Origin: Mixophyes australis
Taxonomy: Eukaryota > Chordata > Amphibia > Anura > Limnodynastidae
Length of the DNA: 64,000 bases
Assembly (NCBI GenBank): GCA_036250195.1
Contig: JAVHZZ010000005.1
Coordinates: forward strand, 125,085,398-125,149,397
Reading direction: 5' to 3'
The position numbers and the translations under genes are program-made. Shown here one piece after another: positions 45,541 to 57,836 of the stretch; the stretch's first letter is position 1, and each line of letters begins with the position of its first letter. The notes beneath the pieces are model-generated. The model ran no database searches and was not told where the DNA came from. It saw only the letters and a program-made list of their open reading frames with translations.

Positions 45541-45637
45541 GACAATCCTCGGTTTCACTCGCAACCTCAAATCTTGGATCTGATATCTCTGAATCCGAAC
45601 CACTCATCTCTAAATATATATATATATATATCTATAT

Positions 45638-46127
45638 TGTGGCAAGAGCCCGCTACTGCAGAAGCACACGCAAACAACAACTTCCTTTTTATGGTGCTTT
45701 ATTGTCAGGATGGTAAATGTTTGACACCGTATACTTGTACAGCAATCATGGAGACCCTAAACACTAGCTATACATAGTCCAGCTCTCTCTCAGGACCAGC
45801 CAGCTCACCCAGCATTGGTCTCTCTGAACAAATGAAACAAACATGCTTTTATACATGATGCTCCTCCCCCAGCCTTAGCTTGATGGACAGCTGACACACC
45901 CACCTTCTCTTTAAAAGAAAACACCCATCACTGCCTCTGTTTGCACAACCAAACACGCCCTGTCTGTTTGCTGAGAGGAAGGATTTCAGATCATGTAAGT
46001 TTAACCAAATTTAAGCTATTGCTTTTCATACATAAGTCTTCACTCTAGGTGCATTACTGCACAAATGTTTTACTCTATTTCCATGCTTTCTCTGTATATT
46101 GCCAGCTAAATGCCTCCTTTTGTTACA
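45638..46127 (-). repeat. 3' LTR of the minus-strand Gmr1-like element (490 bp)
   Basis: On the minus strand it starts TGTAACAAAAGGAGGCATTT directly after the polypurine tract AGGGGGAGGGATA and ends GGCTCTTGCCACA. It is flanked by TA-rich sequence, so the target duplication is ambiguous. Nearly identical to 47560-48015. Confidence 0.9.
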
Positions 46128-47566
46128 TATCCCTCCCCCTAGCGTCTCCAAGTCGGGGGACGCGGACTTCGCGAGGAGCGCATATTTTCGTGACAATGCA
46201 TCTGCATTCTTGTGCAGAATCCCAGGTCTATGTTCTACTGAGAACTTGAAAGGTCGTAGTGCCAAGAACCAGCGGGTTACCTTGGCATTTACCTCCCGGT
46301 TGCTCTGCATCCATCTCAATGGTGCATGGTCTGTTATTAAGGTGAACTCTCTGCCTAGGAGATAATAGCGCAGAGTTTCTGTAGCCCATTTTATGGCGAG
46401 ACATTCTTTCTCCACAGTGGCATATTTTTGTTCCCTTGGAAGCAACTTACGACTTAGGTACAGGACAGGATTTTCTACTCCATTCTTCTCCTGTGACAAG
46501 ACTGCACCAAAACCAACACCAGAAGCATCAGTTTGGAGGAAGAACCTCCGGGTAAAATCCGGTGCTTGTAGAACTGGGGAGGAACAAAGAGCTAACCGAA
46601 GATCAGACCAGGCGGTTTCTGAAGAATCAGACCAGGTTAATCTATCTGGACAACTTTTTTTTAACATGTCCGTAAGTGGAGCAGCTCTAGTGGCGAAGTG
46701 GCTTACAAACCGTCTGTAGTAACCTACTAAGTCTAAAAAGGTTCTTAACTGCGACTTTTTTTCTGGTCTTGCCCAATTTTTGACTGCCTCCACTTTGTCT
46801 AGCTGGGGTTTTACATGCCCTCGACCAAGAATGTACCCCAGATATTTGGCTTCTCTCATGGCTATGGCACATTTCTCTGGGTTAGCTGTTAACCCTGCTG
46901 ACCTTAATAAAGCTAAGACCGCCTCAACTTTGGCTAAATGTGATCCCCAGTCTGGGATATAAATCACTATATCGTCCAAGTAAGCGGCTGCATAAGCTGT
47001 GTGAGGTCGTAGCAATTTATTAACGGCCCTTTGGAAGGTGGCAGGTGCCCCATGCAACCCAAAGGGTAGGACTTTATATTGATAGAGACCATCAGGGGTG
47101 GAAAATGCAGTCTTTGGCTTGGCCGTGGAAGTCAGGGGAACTTGCCAATAACCCTTTGTTAGATCAAGGGTTGTCAAATAATTGCTACCAGCAAGATTTT
47201 CCACTAGTTCATCCACACGTGGCATCGGATAGGCATCAAACTGTGACATACTGTTTAGGCGCCTAAAGTCATTACAGAACCTAATTGTCCCATTGGGTTT
47301 CGGGACAAGCACAATGGGATATTCTATTCACTAGTGGACTCTTCAATCACATCTAACTGGAGGATCTTCTCGACCTCCTTTCTCACGTCCACCCGTCTGG
47401 CTTCTGGAATACGATACAGCTTCTGCTTTACAATGACTCCTGGCGCAGTGACAATGTCGTGTTCGATTAAGGTAGTGCGCCCAGGAATGGAAGAGAAGAC
47501 ATCTCTGTTCCGACGAACCATTTCTTCAGTCTGTTGTCTCTGCTGAATGGACAAGGCTGGCAACAA
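46026..47566 (-). pseudogene. RT-RNase H of a Gmr1-like Ty3 element
   Basis: The 47566-47324 frame gives the RT lead (VKQKLYRIPEARR, VEKILQLDVIEEST). The 47312-46026 frame (428 codons, one continuous frame) gives the rest: DFRRLNSMSQFDAYPMPRVD, LPFGLHGAPATFQRAVNKLL, the catalytic YLDDIVIYI, and RTFLDLVGYYRRF. RNase H follows (QTDASGVGFGAVLSQ; TDHAPLRWM; NADALSR). The two frames are offset by one shift near 47315. RNase H reaches directly to the polypurine tract and LTR, with no integrase after it, as expected for Gmr1-type order. Gag, protease and integrase are missing. It is a well-preserved, recent-looking deletion copy. Confidence 0.93.
46128..46140 (-). promoter_or_regulatory. Polypurine tract of the Gmr1-like element
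   Basis: On the minus strand, AGGGGGAGGGATA lies directly between the RNase H coding end and the LTR start TGTAAC. This is where plus-strand DNA priming occurs in LTR elements. Confidence 0.8.
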
Positions 47567-48012
47567 CTTCCTTTTTATGGTGCTTTATTGTCAGGATGGT
47601 AAATGTTTGACACCGTATACTTGTACAGCAATCATGGAGACCCTTAACACTAGCTATACATAGTCCAGCTCTCTCTCAGGACCAGCCAGCTCACCCAGCA
47701 TTGGTCTCTCTGAACAAATTAACAAACAAGCTTTTATACATGATGCTCCTCCCCCAGCCTTAGCTTGATGGACAGGTGACACACCCACCTTCTCTTTAAA
47801 AGAAAACACCCATCACTGCCTCTGGTTTGCACAACCAGACACGCCCTGTCTGTTTGCTGAGAGGAAGCATTTCAGATCATGTAAGTTTAACCAAATTTAA
47901 ACTATTGCTTTTCATACATAAGTCTTCACTCTAGGTGCATTACTGCACAAATGTTTTACTCTACTTCCCTGCTTTCTCTGTATATATTGCCAGATAAATG
48001 CCTCCTTTTGTT

Positions 48013-48015
<3 letters not shown>
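47560..48015 (-). repeat. 5' LTR of the minus-strand Gmr1-like element, inner end missing
   Basis: Matches 45672-46127 with only scattered differences. It starts TGTAACAAAAGGAGGCATTT on the minus strand. Its last ~34 bp are absent: the sequence passes straight into RT coding at about 47560, marking one end of the internal deletion. Confidence 0.9.
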
Positions 48016-48074
<59 letters not shown>

Positions 48075-48080
48075 TATATA
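48016..48080. repeat. (TA)n/(CA)n microsatellite at the insertion site
   Basis: About 24 TA units followed by a short CA run. It borders the Gmr1-like element, with more TA units on the opposite side at 45613-45631. Confidence 0.95.
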
Positions 48081-48929
48081 TGTTGGAATTTCTATTCACA
48101 TGAGCTTTTAATTAGGATTCTCCATCCTGCCTTTACTAAATGGACAACCCCAATCTTGTGTACAGCTCTACCCCACACACTCTCCCCTCCCCTACACTTA
48201 CAGACACCACACAATACAACACACACATGTCACACTGATTCAGATGCACCCTCACACCACACAGTACCAGCTGGCTTACACATACAATAGCTTATATATT
48301 TATAAAACAGACAATGAATGTATTGTATTATATTAACATCTATGCTAGTAGAGTAAACAAGACTTGTTGTTGCTCTATAATATACTTTGTTTACTACAAT
48401 GTTTTATATTATGTATAAGATTGTTACATTTAAAATGATTAGTAGAATACAAAACATTTCAAATGAAGCTACATCTGGTGTGCAATTTTTCTTTATAATA
48501 TAATCTTAAGCTTATGATATAAATATTGATCCACTGGATTCAGAGCAAAAAAGGAATTGTATTCCTTGGGTTAAACCGGAAAGTACCTGTGGCTGGATCA
48601 CTAATAAAAAACTTATTGTAGATATTTATTTTAATTAGGAGTGCAGTGAACCTCTCTGTATCATTGCAAATGTACTTATCTTTTTATACTGGAATGTGTG
48701 GAAATGTATTGAGTTCTGAGACCGTATGTCATGTTTGGGTTTTACAACTGTCTGGAGACAGGTAATCTCATGTTAGTTAGACCTTTTCATCAATGAATGA
48801 AAAAAAAGTCTGTTGAGCCTATAAGACAGGAGGAGGTAATTATACTTGCTGGTTGACTCCGTATGCAAGTGATCACAGTTGAATGTGAATTTTGCAAGTT
48901 AAATTGCGTTCAAAGCAAGATTAGAGAAA
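48081..48929. other. No recognisable feature
   Basis: AT-rich; no supported coding or repeat. Confidence 0.5.
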
Positions 48930-49655
48930 TGTTACATCCTGATGGTAAACATTCAATAGAAAACCTCAAACATAATATTGCTGCTAGCACCCCTTCAGAT
49001 TGAGTTATGTCCAGGCTGCATGAAGCCCCTGGATTGGTTAGAGGGGCAGGAGGCTGGATTACCTCCTGCCAGGGTATCTGTGTAAATCTGTATAAAAGTG
49101 CACTGTTTGACCATGTATCAGTATTATTCAATCTGTACTTTCTGGATATCACCAGTACCTCAAACTAGTGTGTAACTGTCCTTTTTAGGACTTCCTGAGC
49201 TAATAAACATCACTGCTTAAGGAACCTGATTTGACGCGTACTTACCTGCTGTAATTTCTGTGACCTGAAGATTAGACCAAATCTAATCCATTATCCGGTT
49301 GTTCTGAGGTTTGAACCCAGGGTCTCGTATCAACGCTCTGCCTGCTACCCTGCAGCTCTGGCCAGTGTGATAGGCCAGGGAGAACCATCCACAGTAACCC
49401 TGATCTGAAGGCAAGAGGTCAGGGGTACCAGCCCACGTGTACCAGCAAGGGGGTATACTAGCAGCAAGAGTTACCCATAAGGACGCGGGTCTAGGTGCCA
49501 GTGAAGGAGCCTAGTGGTGACAACAGCAAAAGCCCCTCCTACCGCGGTTAGAGGGTGCATTTAGGATAAAGAAAAGGGGATGGTGGCAAGGCAAGCCCAG
49601 CCAGTCCCCAGCAACACAACAGACAGGGTGGCATAAGAGGTCCACCCTGTCACAG
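48930..49655 (+). repeat. LTR-like unit with promoter and poly(A) signals
   Basis: Starts TGTTACATCC. A TATA box (TATAAAAG) lies at 49091 and AATAAA at 49202, spaced as U3-R of an LTR. Further GC-richer text runs to about 49650, possibly leader. No pol lies beside it and no target duplication was identified. Probably a solo or truncated LTR. Confidence 0.5.
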
Positions 49656-50199
49656 TAACTTTGCAAGGAGTTTGCTCTGGTAATAGTTATAAATAAGTTA
49701 TTAAATGGTAATTTCTCTTCCCCTTTAACACAAACCATGCAAAGTACTTTGCAGTAACTACGATAGACAAGCCTATATTGCATTAAACATGGTACCTCTG
49801 CTGATAACACTGCTAGCAACAACAAGAAAAGACAAACACAAGTCTCAAGGAAATAGTTTGCATTTATTCTGTAAATACTTTGAATGTGTCAAATCATAAA
49901 ACACTGGACATATGCCAGACTTGATTGTCTTCATAGGTATCTTTATTTAGGCACATTAAAGCTTGGTTGTTTTTCAAAATTTGCCTAATGCAGGAGTTTT
50001 TTTTAATGGTGACGACACAGATAGTATATGGTGAAACATAATAATGGAATCTGGCAATTAGCATGCCTAAGTTAAACACTGCTGTGTTGAGTCTCAATCT
50101 CCCTTTTTAAATGTATGTTGTGGAAAGAAGTAACACACGGACATAGATCAGTTAACAAGATAAATGGAGGGTTCATAATATGAAATGGTTTTTTTTCTC
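49656..50199. other. No recognisable feature
   Basis: AT-rich with short frames only. Confidence 0.5.
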
Positions 50200-50239
50200 T
50201 GCATTTATTTTGTTCTGCACTTATTTTGTCTACCGTATG

Positions 50240-50315
50240 TACTGTTTTACCTACTGTACGGCGCTGCGAAGCACTGTGGTGCCTTACAAATCTAAGATAA
50301 TAATAAAAAGCCTAT
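50240..50315 (+). mobile_element. L2-type LINE tail fragment
   Basis: CTGTACGGCGCTGCGAAGCA, CTTACAAATCTAAGATAATA and AATAA repeats resemble the GCGCTG...TATAAATAA tails of L2-type elements. Short and diverged. Confidence 0.5.
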
Positions 50316-53300
50316 ATATGCTGTTTGTACCTTCATCTGAAACTGTAATTATCTAGCAGGAGAAAGTTAGTTGTTAAGTTTAGTTTTGTGTTCAAAGCTG
50401 AGAAATACTGTATACACTGATCACAATAAGAATAGTTCAACAGTCATTAAAACTATTGATTTGTCTTATTCTGTGAAAGCTGACACATTGATTAAGACAT
50501 TTATTTGCAGAGAATGGCTATTTAGGTGGGAACTGAGCAACAAAAAAGGTTGTGTCAATAGGCGCAAGTTGTGGTCACCACATAGTGACATAGTAGAATA
50601 TTACATCACAGTTGCAAACATTTCACTGCTGTACAGCTCTCAATAGTAATGTGTCAACATGTTTAACTCTGTGGTGACCCTTAATGATATAGATTTACAA
50701 CAGCCTGCCACTGCATTTCCCCTTATGTAGAATAGGGTCCTGAATCCATGATGCAAACACGTCTAGCATATATTGTCTGTCAGGGGTACATAGCCATTAG
50801 TGATCACTAGCTCTTTTCTAAAGACAGATCATTTATTTGGGGAAAAATATCTTCCAGGATTGCATGGCAGTTACCAGATACATATGAATAATTCCAGAAT
50901 AAAACAAATATTTTAAATACTGTCAAAATAGAAAGGACAAATTGTGCACACCTCGTTTACTACATTGTATTGAACTCACAGATAAAACATGTGCTTAAAA
51001 CAGCACATTTTGCACTAAAGAAGAAATCTTCTTGCTAAAAGTTGAATGTTGATGGACCTGTTTGTGAAATGTTGCTTCTGGCAGAATGATAAAATTGTTC
51101 TATCTTTCCCCACTGACATGTAGGACGGCAATTAACCAGCATTGTTAATGCACAGCACATTGCAGATTTAGCAATTTCATAAATTGTGATATCTTAAGAA
51201 ATACTAATGGAACTGATGCCACAATTTGACACTGCTCAGTTTTTAAAAATGGATTGTAATGGCGCATATGTTCACACTAATAATTCACATGGTTTATGAT
51301 ACTGTATATGGTCTTGGCTACAATAAAAGGATAACTAAAATGTTACATATTTTAAAACATTTAGTCACAGTAGTCACCTGAGCTAGAGACAATGTATTTT
51401 AGGCGTGCAAATTCACTTGACTGCTTTTAGCTGTACAGAAAAAATGTTTTATTTTTTTTCCCCATATAATTAGTCAGCTTCTTTTAAGCAAATTTATATT
51501 CATTCTCATAAGAATGATCATTCACCAACACATTGACATTCTATAAACTATTGCTGATTTAATAATTACTTCCAATGAAAAAGCACATAGCAGAGTATGG
51601 TGGCTCTATCCAACTCCTTAGTCAAGCAGTGAACCTCGATGAACATAAAATTTCCTGACGTTTTCAAGGAGATGATGGCCGACGTAAAGCTGAATCCGTA
51701 CGAATTTATTCATATTCACCAAAAGAAACTGTGAAAAGAAGAGAAAAGTTTTCTTACAGTTTTATTGCTGAATATGGGACTTCACAGATTAATTCTTTTG
51801 TGGTTATGTTATCGTCAAGCTCATGAATTTCCAGGAAACAAGAAATTGTTATTGTAAAGAAATAAGGAAACTATATGAAATATGGGGTTAGTTATGATTG
51901 AGTGTAACCCACAAATTGGCAACAGGAACTTTAGAGACATGATTCCATGATACCTGTGGATTCATGTCTATTACAGTTTCTTTTCTCAGCCGAAATATTG
52001 TATTTCTACTGGTGGAAGTGGCATCATTATCATGATCATGAGAAGACATTGGGTATACAGCCAATAGGAACTGATCCTTAAAAGGCAAACTGTGAGATAA
52101 GTTTACATTCCAGGCCTAAATGATGACACCACTAGCAATGAGAGTACAAATACTTTGCTAAGAACAAAAAGCATGTTTTAATATGTGCTAAATATAAATA
52201 AATCATCACAATTAAAGGAAAATTGAGGGCACCATCTCTAAAATCCAAGAAATATCCTTTATTATGTTTTTTCCACAAATGTTTTACAAGCTTCTCTCCT
52301 TTTTTTACCTAAAACATTTCCACTAAATATAAATAATATATCTGTAGCTGATGTAACAACCAAAATATAAGGTTATTTGAAAGCCTACATGCTAAGTCTA
52401 TTTGAACATTTTAAATATTACTGACAATTTTCTTTTACTGTTTAGGTAGGTAATTTCCTTCAATCTTCATAAGTCCTTTGGTTGTATATTATTTATGGGA
52501 AAATATGTACATTCTGCATTGGAAAATATCCAATGCAAATTATTTGACAAGTATTGTTGCATTTTATCTGTATCAAGAAATATGCCAGTGTAGTTGCAGG
52601 TTCTATGAAAAATGGTTGATTGGCTAATTTCTGTTGTCCGTAAAAGCAAACAAAATCAACATCCATCAACATAGAGAGCCTAAATAAGCAAAAAATATGC
52701 ATGCAGTCCAATTCATATAAAGTCAAGAAATATAAACTAGCATTTGCATTTATTAGCTGTCTTAGACAATAGACATTAAATAGGACAAAACACATTTACT
52801 GTGAGTTGTTGTTCAGACATCACTAAAACAAATCTTTAAACGCCGATCACATACATACAACCTATAGTAAACATAAATTGAGGTCAAAATGAGCTTGGCT
52901 GAAGAGGCCCTCAAGACCCCAACAGCGTATTTTAGGATATCTCAATGAATACCTCAAACTTCCCATGTTATGCATATCTCTTCATTTAACCAAATTGTCC
53001 TCCCAGTCTATCCCTGAATGCCCAACATCCTCTCTCTTATGGGATTCAAGGTCTGTCTAGACCACAAAGAGTGCCATTTATGTTCTCATGTGGGTTTTGC
53101 CATGGTGTCAGGATGTCAACATAGAGTAATGGTAATGACAGTGTGTAATTGTTACATTCCTCTCTCATTATAATCTATGTAGATTCTGGATACCACTCAT
53201 ATTAGCATTTTCCATCTCCACATGAGCATTTTACAGTTCTACCTAGACAATAATGCAGATTAAAACTAGCTAGCATATGCTAATGTTAGGTACCCATGTG

Positions 53301-53380
53301 TGACATTAGACTAACATTAGCAGAATAAGATTAAAATAAAATATAAGAATATTTAAAGTCATGCGTGATCAGCATATTCA
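50316..53380. other. Long stretch without recognisable genes
   Basis: About 3 kb of AT-rich sequence with no supported coding, array or element end. It probably contains old, unrecognisable repeats. Confidence 0.45.
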
Positions 53381-53796
53381 ATAGATACACTGATTAGCCA
53401 CAAGACTAAAACCAATGACAAGTGAAGTAAATAACATTGATTGTCTAGTCACAGGGTGAGATATATTAGGTAGCAAGTGAACAGTCAGCTTTTGAAGTTG
53501 AGGTGTTGGGCAAACTTAAGAATCTTAGCGACTTTGACAAGGGCTAATTAGTGATTGCTAGATGACTGGATCAGAGCATCTCCAAAATGCCACAACTGGT
53601 GGGGTGATCCCAGTATACAGTGGTTAGTACCTACCAAAAGTGGTCCAGGGAAGGACAACCGGTGAACCGGCGAAAGAGTCATGGGTGCATTGATGCCTGT
53701 GGAGAACGAAGGCTAGCCCGTCTGGTTCATTCCCAAAAGAAGAACTACTGTAGCACAAATTGTTGAAAAAGTTAATTCTGGCTATAACAGAAAGGT

Positions 53797-54791
53797 CAAA
53801 TAGAGGTAAAGAAACAAAGAGCTGGATTTATCCAGACAAGTCTGGATAAAGCCAGTACAGTGAAATGCGCATCGACGTTATTGCAGAGTATGACCACTAT
53901 CATTTAAATGGAATATGTTTTAGACTAGATTAATACCTCCTATGTTAGCTATAGAATTTTACATTGCCCAAACCCCAAGTTAGACCTCCTTAGGTAGCTA
54001 GCAATTCACTCCCCGTAATTTTGATTAATACAGCCTACCAAACTTTGTAACCAAGACAAGGCATGCTAAATTATAATTTTGGGAGAAACAAATGGCTACC
54101 TAGAACAAGTTTACAATAATATATTTTCAGTAGTCAATGGGCTTATTTAATCCCCACAGTCTATAGAATTAATATAGGAATTGCCACCTATTCATTTTGA
54201 TCATTTATAACAAGATATGGTATCTTATGATAGACAAATTGACTATTTAAGGATACGATATTTGGCAATTTACTATCATAGCTTTACTAAATTATCAATG
54301 TGGTACTCTAGCACAGGAAATTCGGAATACTGATGGAACGCTAGAATTCTCCCATTTCCGTTACTAAATAATAATTTATTAGAATCATCATCACCATTTC
54401 TTTATATAGCACCATTGATTCCGCAGCGCTGTACAGAGAACTCACTCACATCAGTCCCTGCCCCATTGGGGCTTACAGACTAAATTCCCTAACACACTCA
54501 CACACAGACTAGGGTCAATTTAATAACAGCCAATTAACCTACCAGTATGTTTTTGAAGTGTGGAAGGAAACTGGAGCACCCGGAGGAAACTCACGCAAAC
54601 ACGGGGAGAACATACAAACTCCTCACAGATAATGCCATGGTCGGGAATTGAACTCATGACCCAGTGCTGTAAGGCAGAAGTGCTAACTACTTAGCCACCG
54701 TGCTGCCCATACAAGAGTCATATACAACAATTTTTAAATCACGAGTATTGTAGTCCTTATAGTAAACTAGTGCGACAATAACCTTCAGTCT
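53797..54791. mobile_element. 995-bp insertion in the Tc1 copy, 15-bp TSD
   Basis: CTATAACAGAAAGGT at 53782-53796 and CTATGACAGAAAGGT at 54792-54806 differ by one base and belong to a site single-copy in Tc1. A ~15-bp duplication fits retroposition (LINE machinery). The insert contains the V-SINE at 54386-54708 plus unidentified sequence. Confidence 0.7.
54386..54708 (-). mobile_element. V-SINE-like element
   Basis: Minus strand, same family as 26390-26775: head GGGCAGCACGGTGGCTAAGT, core GTTCTCCCCGTGTTTGCGTG, tail CAGCGCTGCGGAATCAATGG and TATATAAAGAAATGGTGATG. It is well preserved over its whole length. Confidence 0.88.
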
Positions 54792-55417
54792 CTATGACAG
54801 AAAGGTGTCAGAAAGCACAGCGCATCGCAGCCTCGCAGGACATGTGAGCAACAGAACTGGACCATGGAGCAATGGAAGAAGGTGGCCTGGTTTGATGAAT
54901 CACATTTTCTTTAACATCATGCGGACAGCTGGGTGCATGTGAGTCATTTAAATGTGTAAGAGATGGCACAAGGATGCACTATGGGAAGAAGGCAAGCCAG
55001 CAGAGGCAATGTGCTGCTCTGGGCAATGTTCTGCTGGGAAAACTTGGGTCCTGGCATTCAAGTGGATGTAACTTTGACACATACCACCTACCTAAACGTT
55101 GTTGCAGACCAAGTAAAACCCAACATGGCAACGTTATTCCCTGATGGCAGTGGCCTCTTTCAGCAGGATAATACACCCTGCCACACTGCAAAAATTGTTC
55201 AGGAAAGGTTTGAAGAACAGGAATTATAGTTCAAGGTGTTGGCTTGGTCTCCAAATACCCCACATCTCAATCCGATCAAGCATCTGCGGGATGTGCTGGA
55301 AAAAGCAAATCAGAGCCATGAAGCCCCCACCTCGCAATTTACAGGATTAAAAGGATCTGCTGCTAACCTCTTGGTGCTAGATACCACAGGACACCTTCAG
55401 AGGCCTTGTGGAGTCTA

Positions 55418-55700
55418 TGGGGTAAATGTATCAAAGTGCGAGTATGCCAGCGTGTTTAAATCACGACAAATCGCGGGTGTTCACCCGCGAGTTTTGAAAT
55501 AAAAAACCTGAAATGTATCAAGCTGCGATTTTGACACTGATGTTCAAAATCGCTGGTCATCTCTGGCGATTTTGTGCGATGTAAACACTCCCGAGTTTAG
55601 CTAACTCTCCTGTGTTTGGCAAACTCTCCTGTGTTGTAACAGTGAGTTGTAAACACATCACTGTTACACTGACTTGTCATACAGCTGCCGGAGCTCTGGC
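55418..55700. mobile_element. Foldback MITE-like sequence
   Basis: Starts GGGGTAAATGTATCAAAGTG, the same terminus as the copies at 9391, 26828 and 57960, and a second ATGTATCAAGCTGCGATTTT occurs at 55513. The structure is composite or decayed. It cuts off the Tc1 copy. Confidence 0.55.
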
Positions 55701-55759
55701 AGCTGTAAAAACTGTAAAGAATAGATCAAAGTGAAAAAAAAAAAAGTGTGGGGTCCCCC

Positions 55760-56310
55760 CACTATTCATGCTTAACCCTAGTGCTGCCTGACTAGTGCTG
55801 GTCCCGTGAAAATCGGGGAAAAATTTTGCGTGGGGTTCCCCCGATTTTCACTTTACCAGCACTAGGCAAACCAGCCAGGGTTGGCGGCACTATAGCAGGG
55901 GGATACACGGCAGGGGTCCCCCTGCCATAATGACTAACCAACCCTAGACTGTTCAGCGCTGGGCTGGATTACCTAGGGAGTGGGGTCCGCCAAAAATATC
56001 GAGCGGGCCCCCCCTAGAAAGAACCAGCCCAGTGCTGATAGCACTAGGGCTCTTCCTACTACACCTGGGCTGTGGGTAGTAGGGTAATACGGCGATAAAG
56101 AATGAAAAAATAAACAGACGCCATTTTGAATTGTGGAACTACAAGTCCCAGCCAGCCAGGTTGCCAAAAACAGTGTGGCCATGCTGCTGCTTGTATAACT
56201 ACAAGCACCAGCATACCCACAGCAGCCAGGGCATGTTGGCACTTGGAGAACCACAAGTGCCAACATGCCCTGACATCCCTGGCTTGCTGGGACCTGTAGT
56301 TCCACAAACA
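55760..56310. mobile_element. Composite palindromic DNA-transposon-like unit
   Basis: Several inverted repeats: GAAAATCGGGG/CCCCGATTTTC (about 55808/55847), TTGTGGAACTACAAGTCCCA at 56131 against its inverse ending at 56307, and CAGGGCATGTTGGCACTTG/CAAGTGCCAACATGCCCTG inside (56227-56273). The CTACAAGTCCCAGC motif also occurs in the hAT MITE at 7491. The family is uncertain. Confidence 0.5.
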
Positions 56311-57285
56311 AAAATGTTAAATAAACAACAGCACCCTAGTAAACACCACACATATTTATTAAAAATAAAAACCCCACAATAAATACACTAACCACCCTCA
56401 TTTAAACCACATATATTTATTAAAAATAAAAACACCCCAAATACTCACCAAAGATGTCTTCTTTCTTCTCCAAAAGCTCCGTGCTTGCCCCAGTCCCATA
56501 ATATTTATACTTCCAAAAGTTTTGGCTTGCCCCAGTCCCAGCAAAATAATACTTCCAAAATGGCTTGAATAATATCTTCTTCACTTCGCCCAGAAGGGGC
56601 CCCTTGTTGATTGAAGTCTTCTTTGCTGAAAAGTTGGGTTTAGTAAGTCAGCAATTGTGTTTAGAGAGCCTGCAGGAGCAACTGTAGCTAGGGCTATGGT
56701 GACAGTGTGATTATAGAGGATGACAGATTTGGGCATGACAGTGGTGGTAGGATAGGTCATTTTCTTTTTCCCAAATTCATTGCACATTCTATTTTATTTC
56801 TTATTTGTATGATAGCAAACACTTTAAAATCAAACGCAGTTGTGTAAATGACAGACATGTACATCGGTGTAGTATTATTTTTAAAAGGCAACAATTTTCA
56901 AAAACTCTCAAATATTGATGAAGTCAACATATCTATGGTATCAGGAGAAGCACCAGAGTGAATAGTGGTGTGATAAAAGATTATGCTTTCCATTTGACCC
57001 TTATTCATATAGGATACTGGAGGCATGTTCACCTTATCAATTCTACATTAGAAAAGCTACATATTGCCACATGGGAGTGCTGCAAGCAAAATATGCAAGA
57101 GAATAAATTACCTCCCCAGGCTGCTCATTATTACAAAGAGGGACTGTTACTGATAGAAGTGCTGGATTATACTGGAAATGCACTGGATGTATTAAATAAG
57201 CAATGCACCACTACTTTATTTAGCACTTTTAGTACATTTTCATAAAATGCAGTAGAAAAGAAAGCTATTGCAGCCATGTATGTCA
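56311..57285. other. No gene; short direct repeats
   Basis: CACATATATTTATTAAAAAT occurs at 56410 with a near copy at 56349, and CCCAGTCCCA.CA at 56489 and 56532. I see no domain. Confidence 0.45.
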
Positions 57286-57410
57286 TTATCGTTTTTTTAT
57301 ATAGCGCTAGCAAACTCTGTAGCACTTTACATTTGAGTACACACAGTAATAAACAATACTGGGTAAAACAAAGAGGTGAGAAGGCCCTGCTCGCAAGCTG
57401 TATGTCTAAT
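57286..57410 (-). mobile_element. L2/CR1-type LINE 3' tail fragment
   Basis: Minus strand: TTGCGAGCAGGGCCTTCTCA ... AAATGTAAAGTGCTACAGAG and CGCTATATAAAAAA. Same tail as 505-620, including the GCTCGCAAGCT block. Confidence 0.72.
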
Positions 57411-57639
57411 TCATTCTCATAATATTAAATTATATGCCCACCTTTGTGATTATTTTTTTTACACATTTAAACACAAAACACCTATAGCATTTATTTTTTT
57501 AATGAAACTACCTACCTATCAACAATGCTTGGTTAAAGAGAGCATAAAGCATATCTCTGCTTAAAATGAACAAAAAACAGGCTTCTTTGAGAAGGTAATG
57601 TATGGGGATGGAGGGTATGATTTAGTAGCCTCTCATTTA

Positions 57640-57642
57640 TTA

Positions 57643-57699
<57 letters not shown>

Positions 57700-57835
57700 A
57701 TTATCTTGTATTTGAGAATCGCTAACATAACATATTATGCAGAACTCTACATACAGGGTATCATGTTACAAACAAATCACATTCAAAGACATGACAGAGA
57801 AGGTTAAAAGGGATCTGCCCAAACGAGCTTACAAT
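57640..57835 (-). mobile_element. (ATT)n microsatellite plus LINE tail remnant
   Basis: About 20 ATT units (57640-57697), then sequence ending GAGCTTACAATCTAAA (57819-57834), the block that precedes the tail in the LINE at about 633. The repeat is probably the expanded end of that tail. Confidence 0.6.
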
Positions 57836-57836
57836 C

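Larger units (their letters stand above)
53386..55417 (+). pseudogene. Tc1/mariner-family (Tc1-like) transposase copy, interrupted
   Basis: The left end carries a Tc1-type terminal phrase, CTGATTAGCCACAAGACTAA. The N-terminal paired-like DNA-binding part follows (53500-53790, with ATCTCCAAAATGCC, CCTACCAAAAGTGGTCCA). A 995-bp insertion splits it at 53797. After it, the catalytic part runs to about 55417: WTMEQWKKVAW near 54865, then the 54963-55229 frame with VLLWAMFCWE and the second-Asp block QQDNTPCHTAKIVQERFEE. NTPHLNPIKHLRDVLEKA follows; the usual E/D here is altered (NPIEHLWD in the family). The middle of the gene shows an additional deletion near 54840 and the right end is missing at 55418. 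Inactive. Confidence 0.92.

Noticed and set aside
53797..54385. Possible L1 coding fragment inside the Tc1 insertion
   Set aside because: A few residues look L1-like (for example around 54240-54300), but stops are frequent and no diagnostic motif is present.
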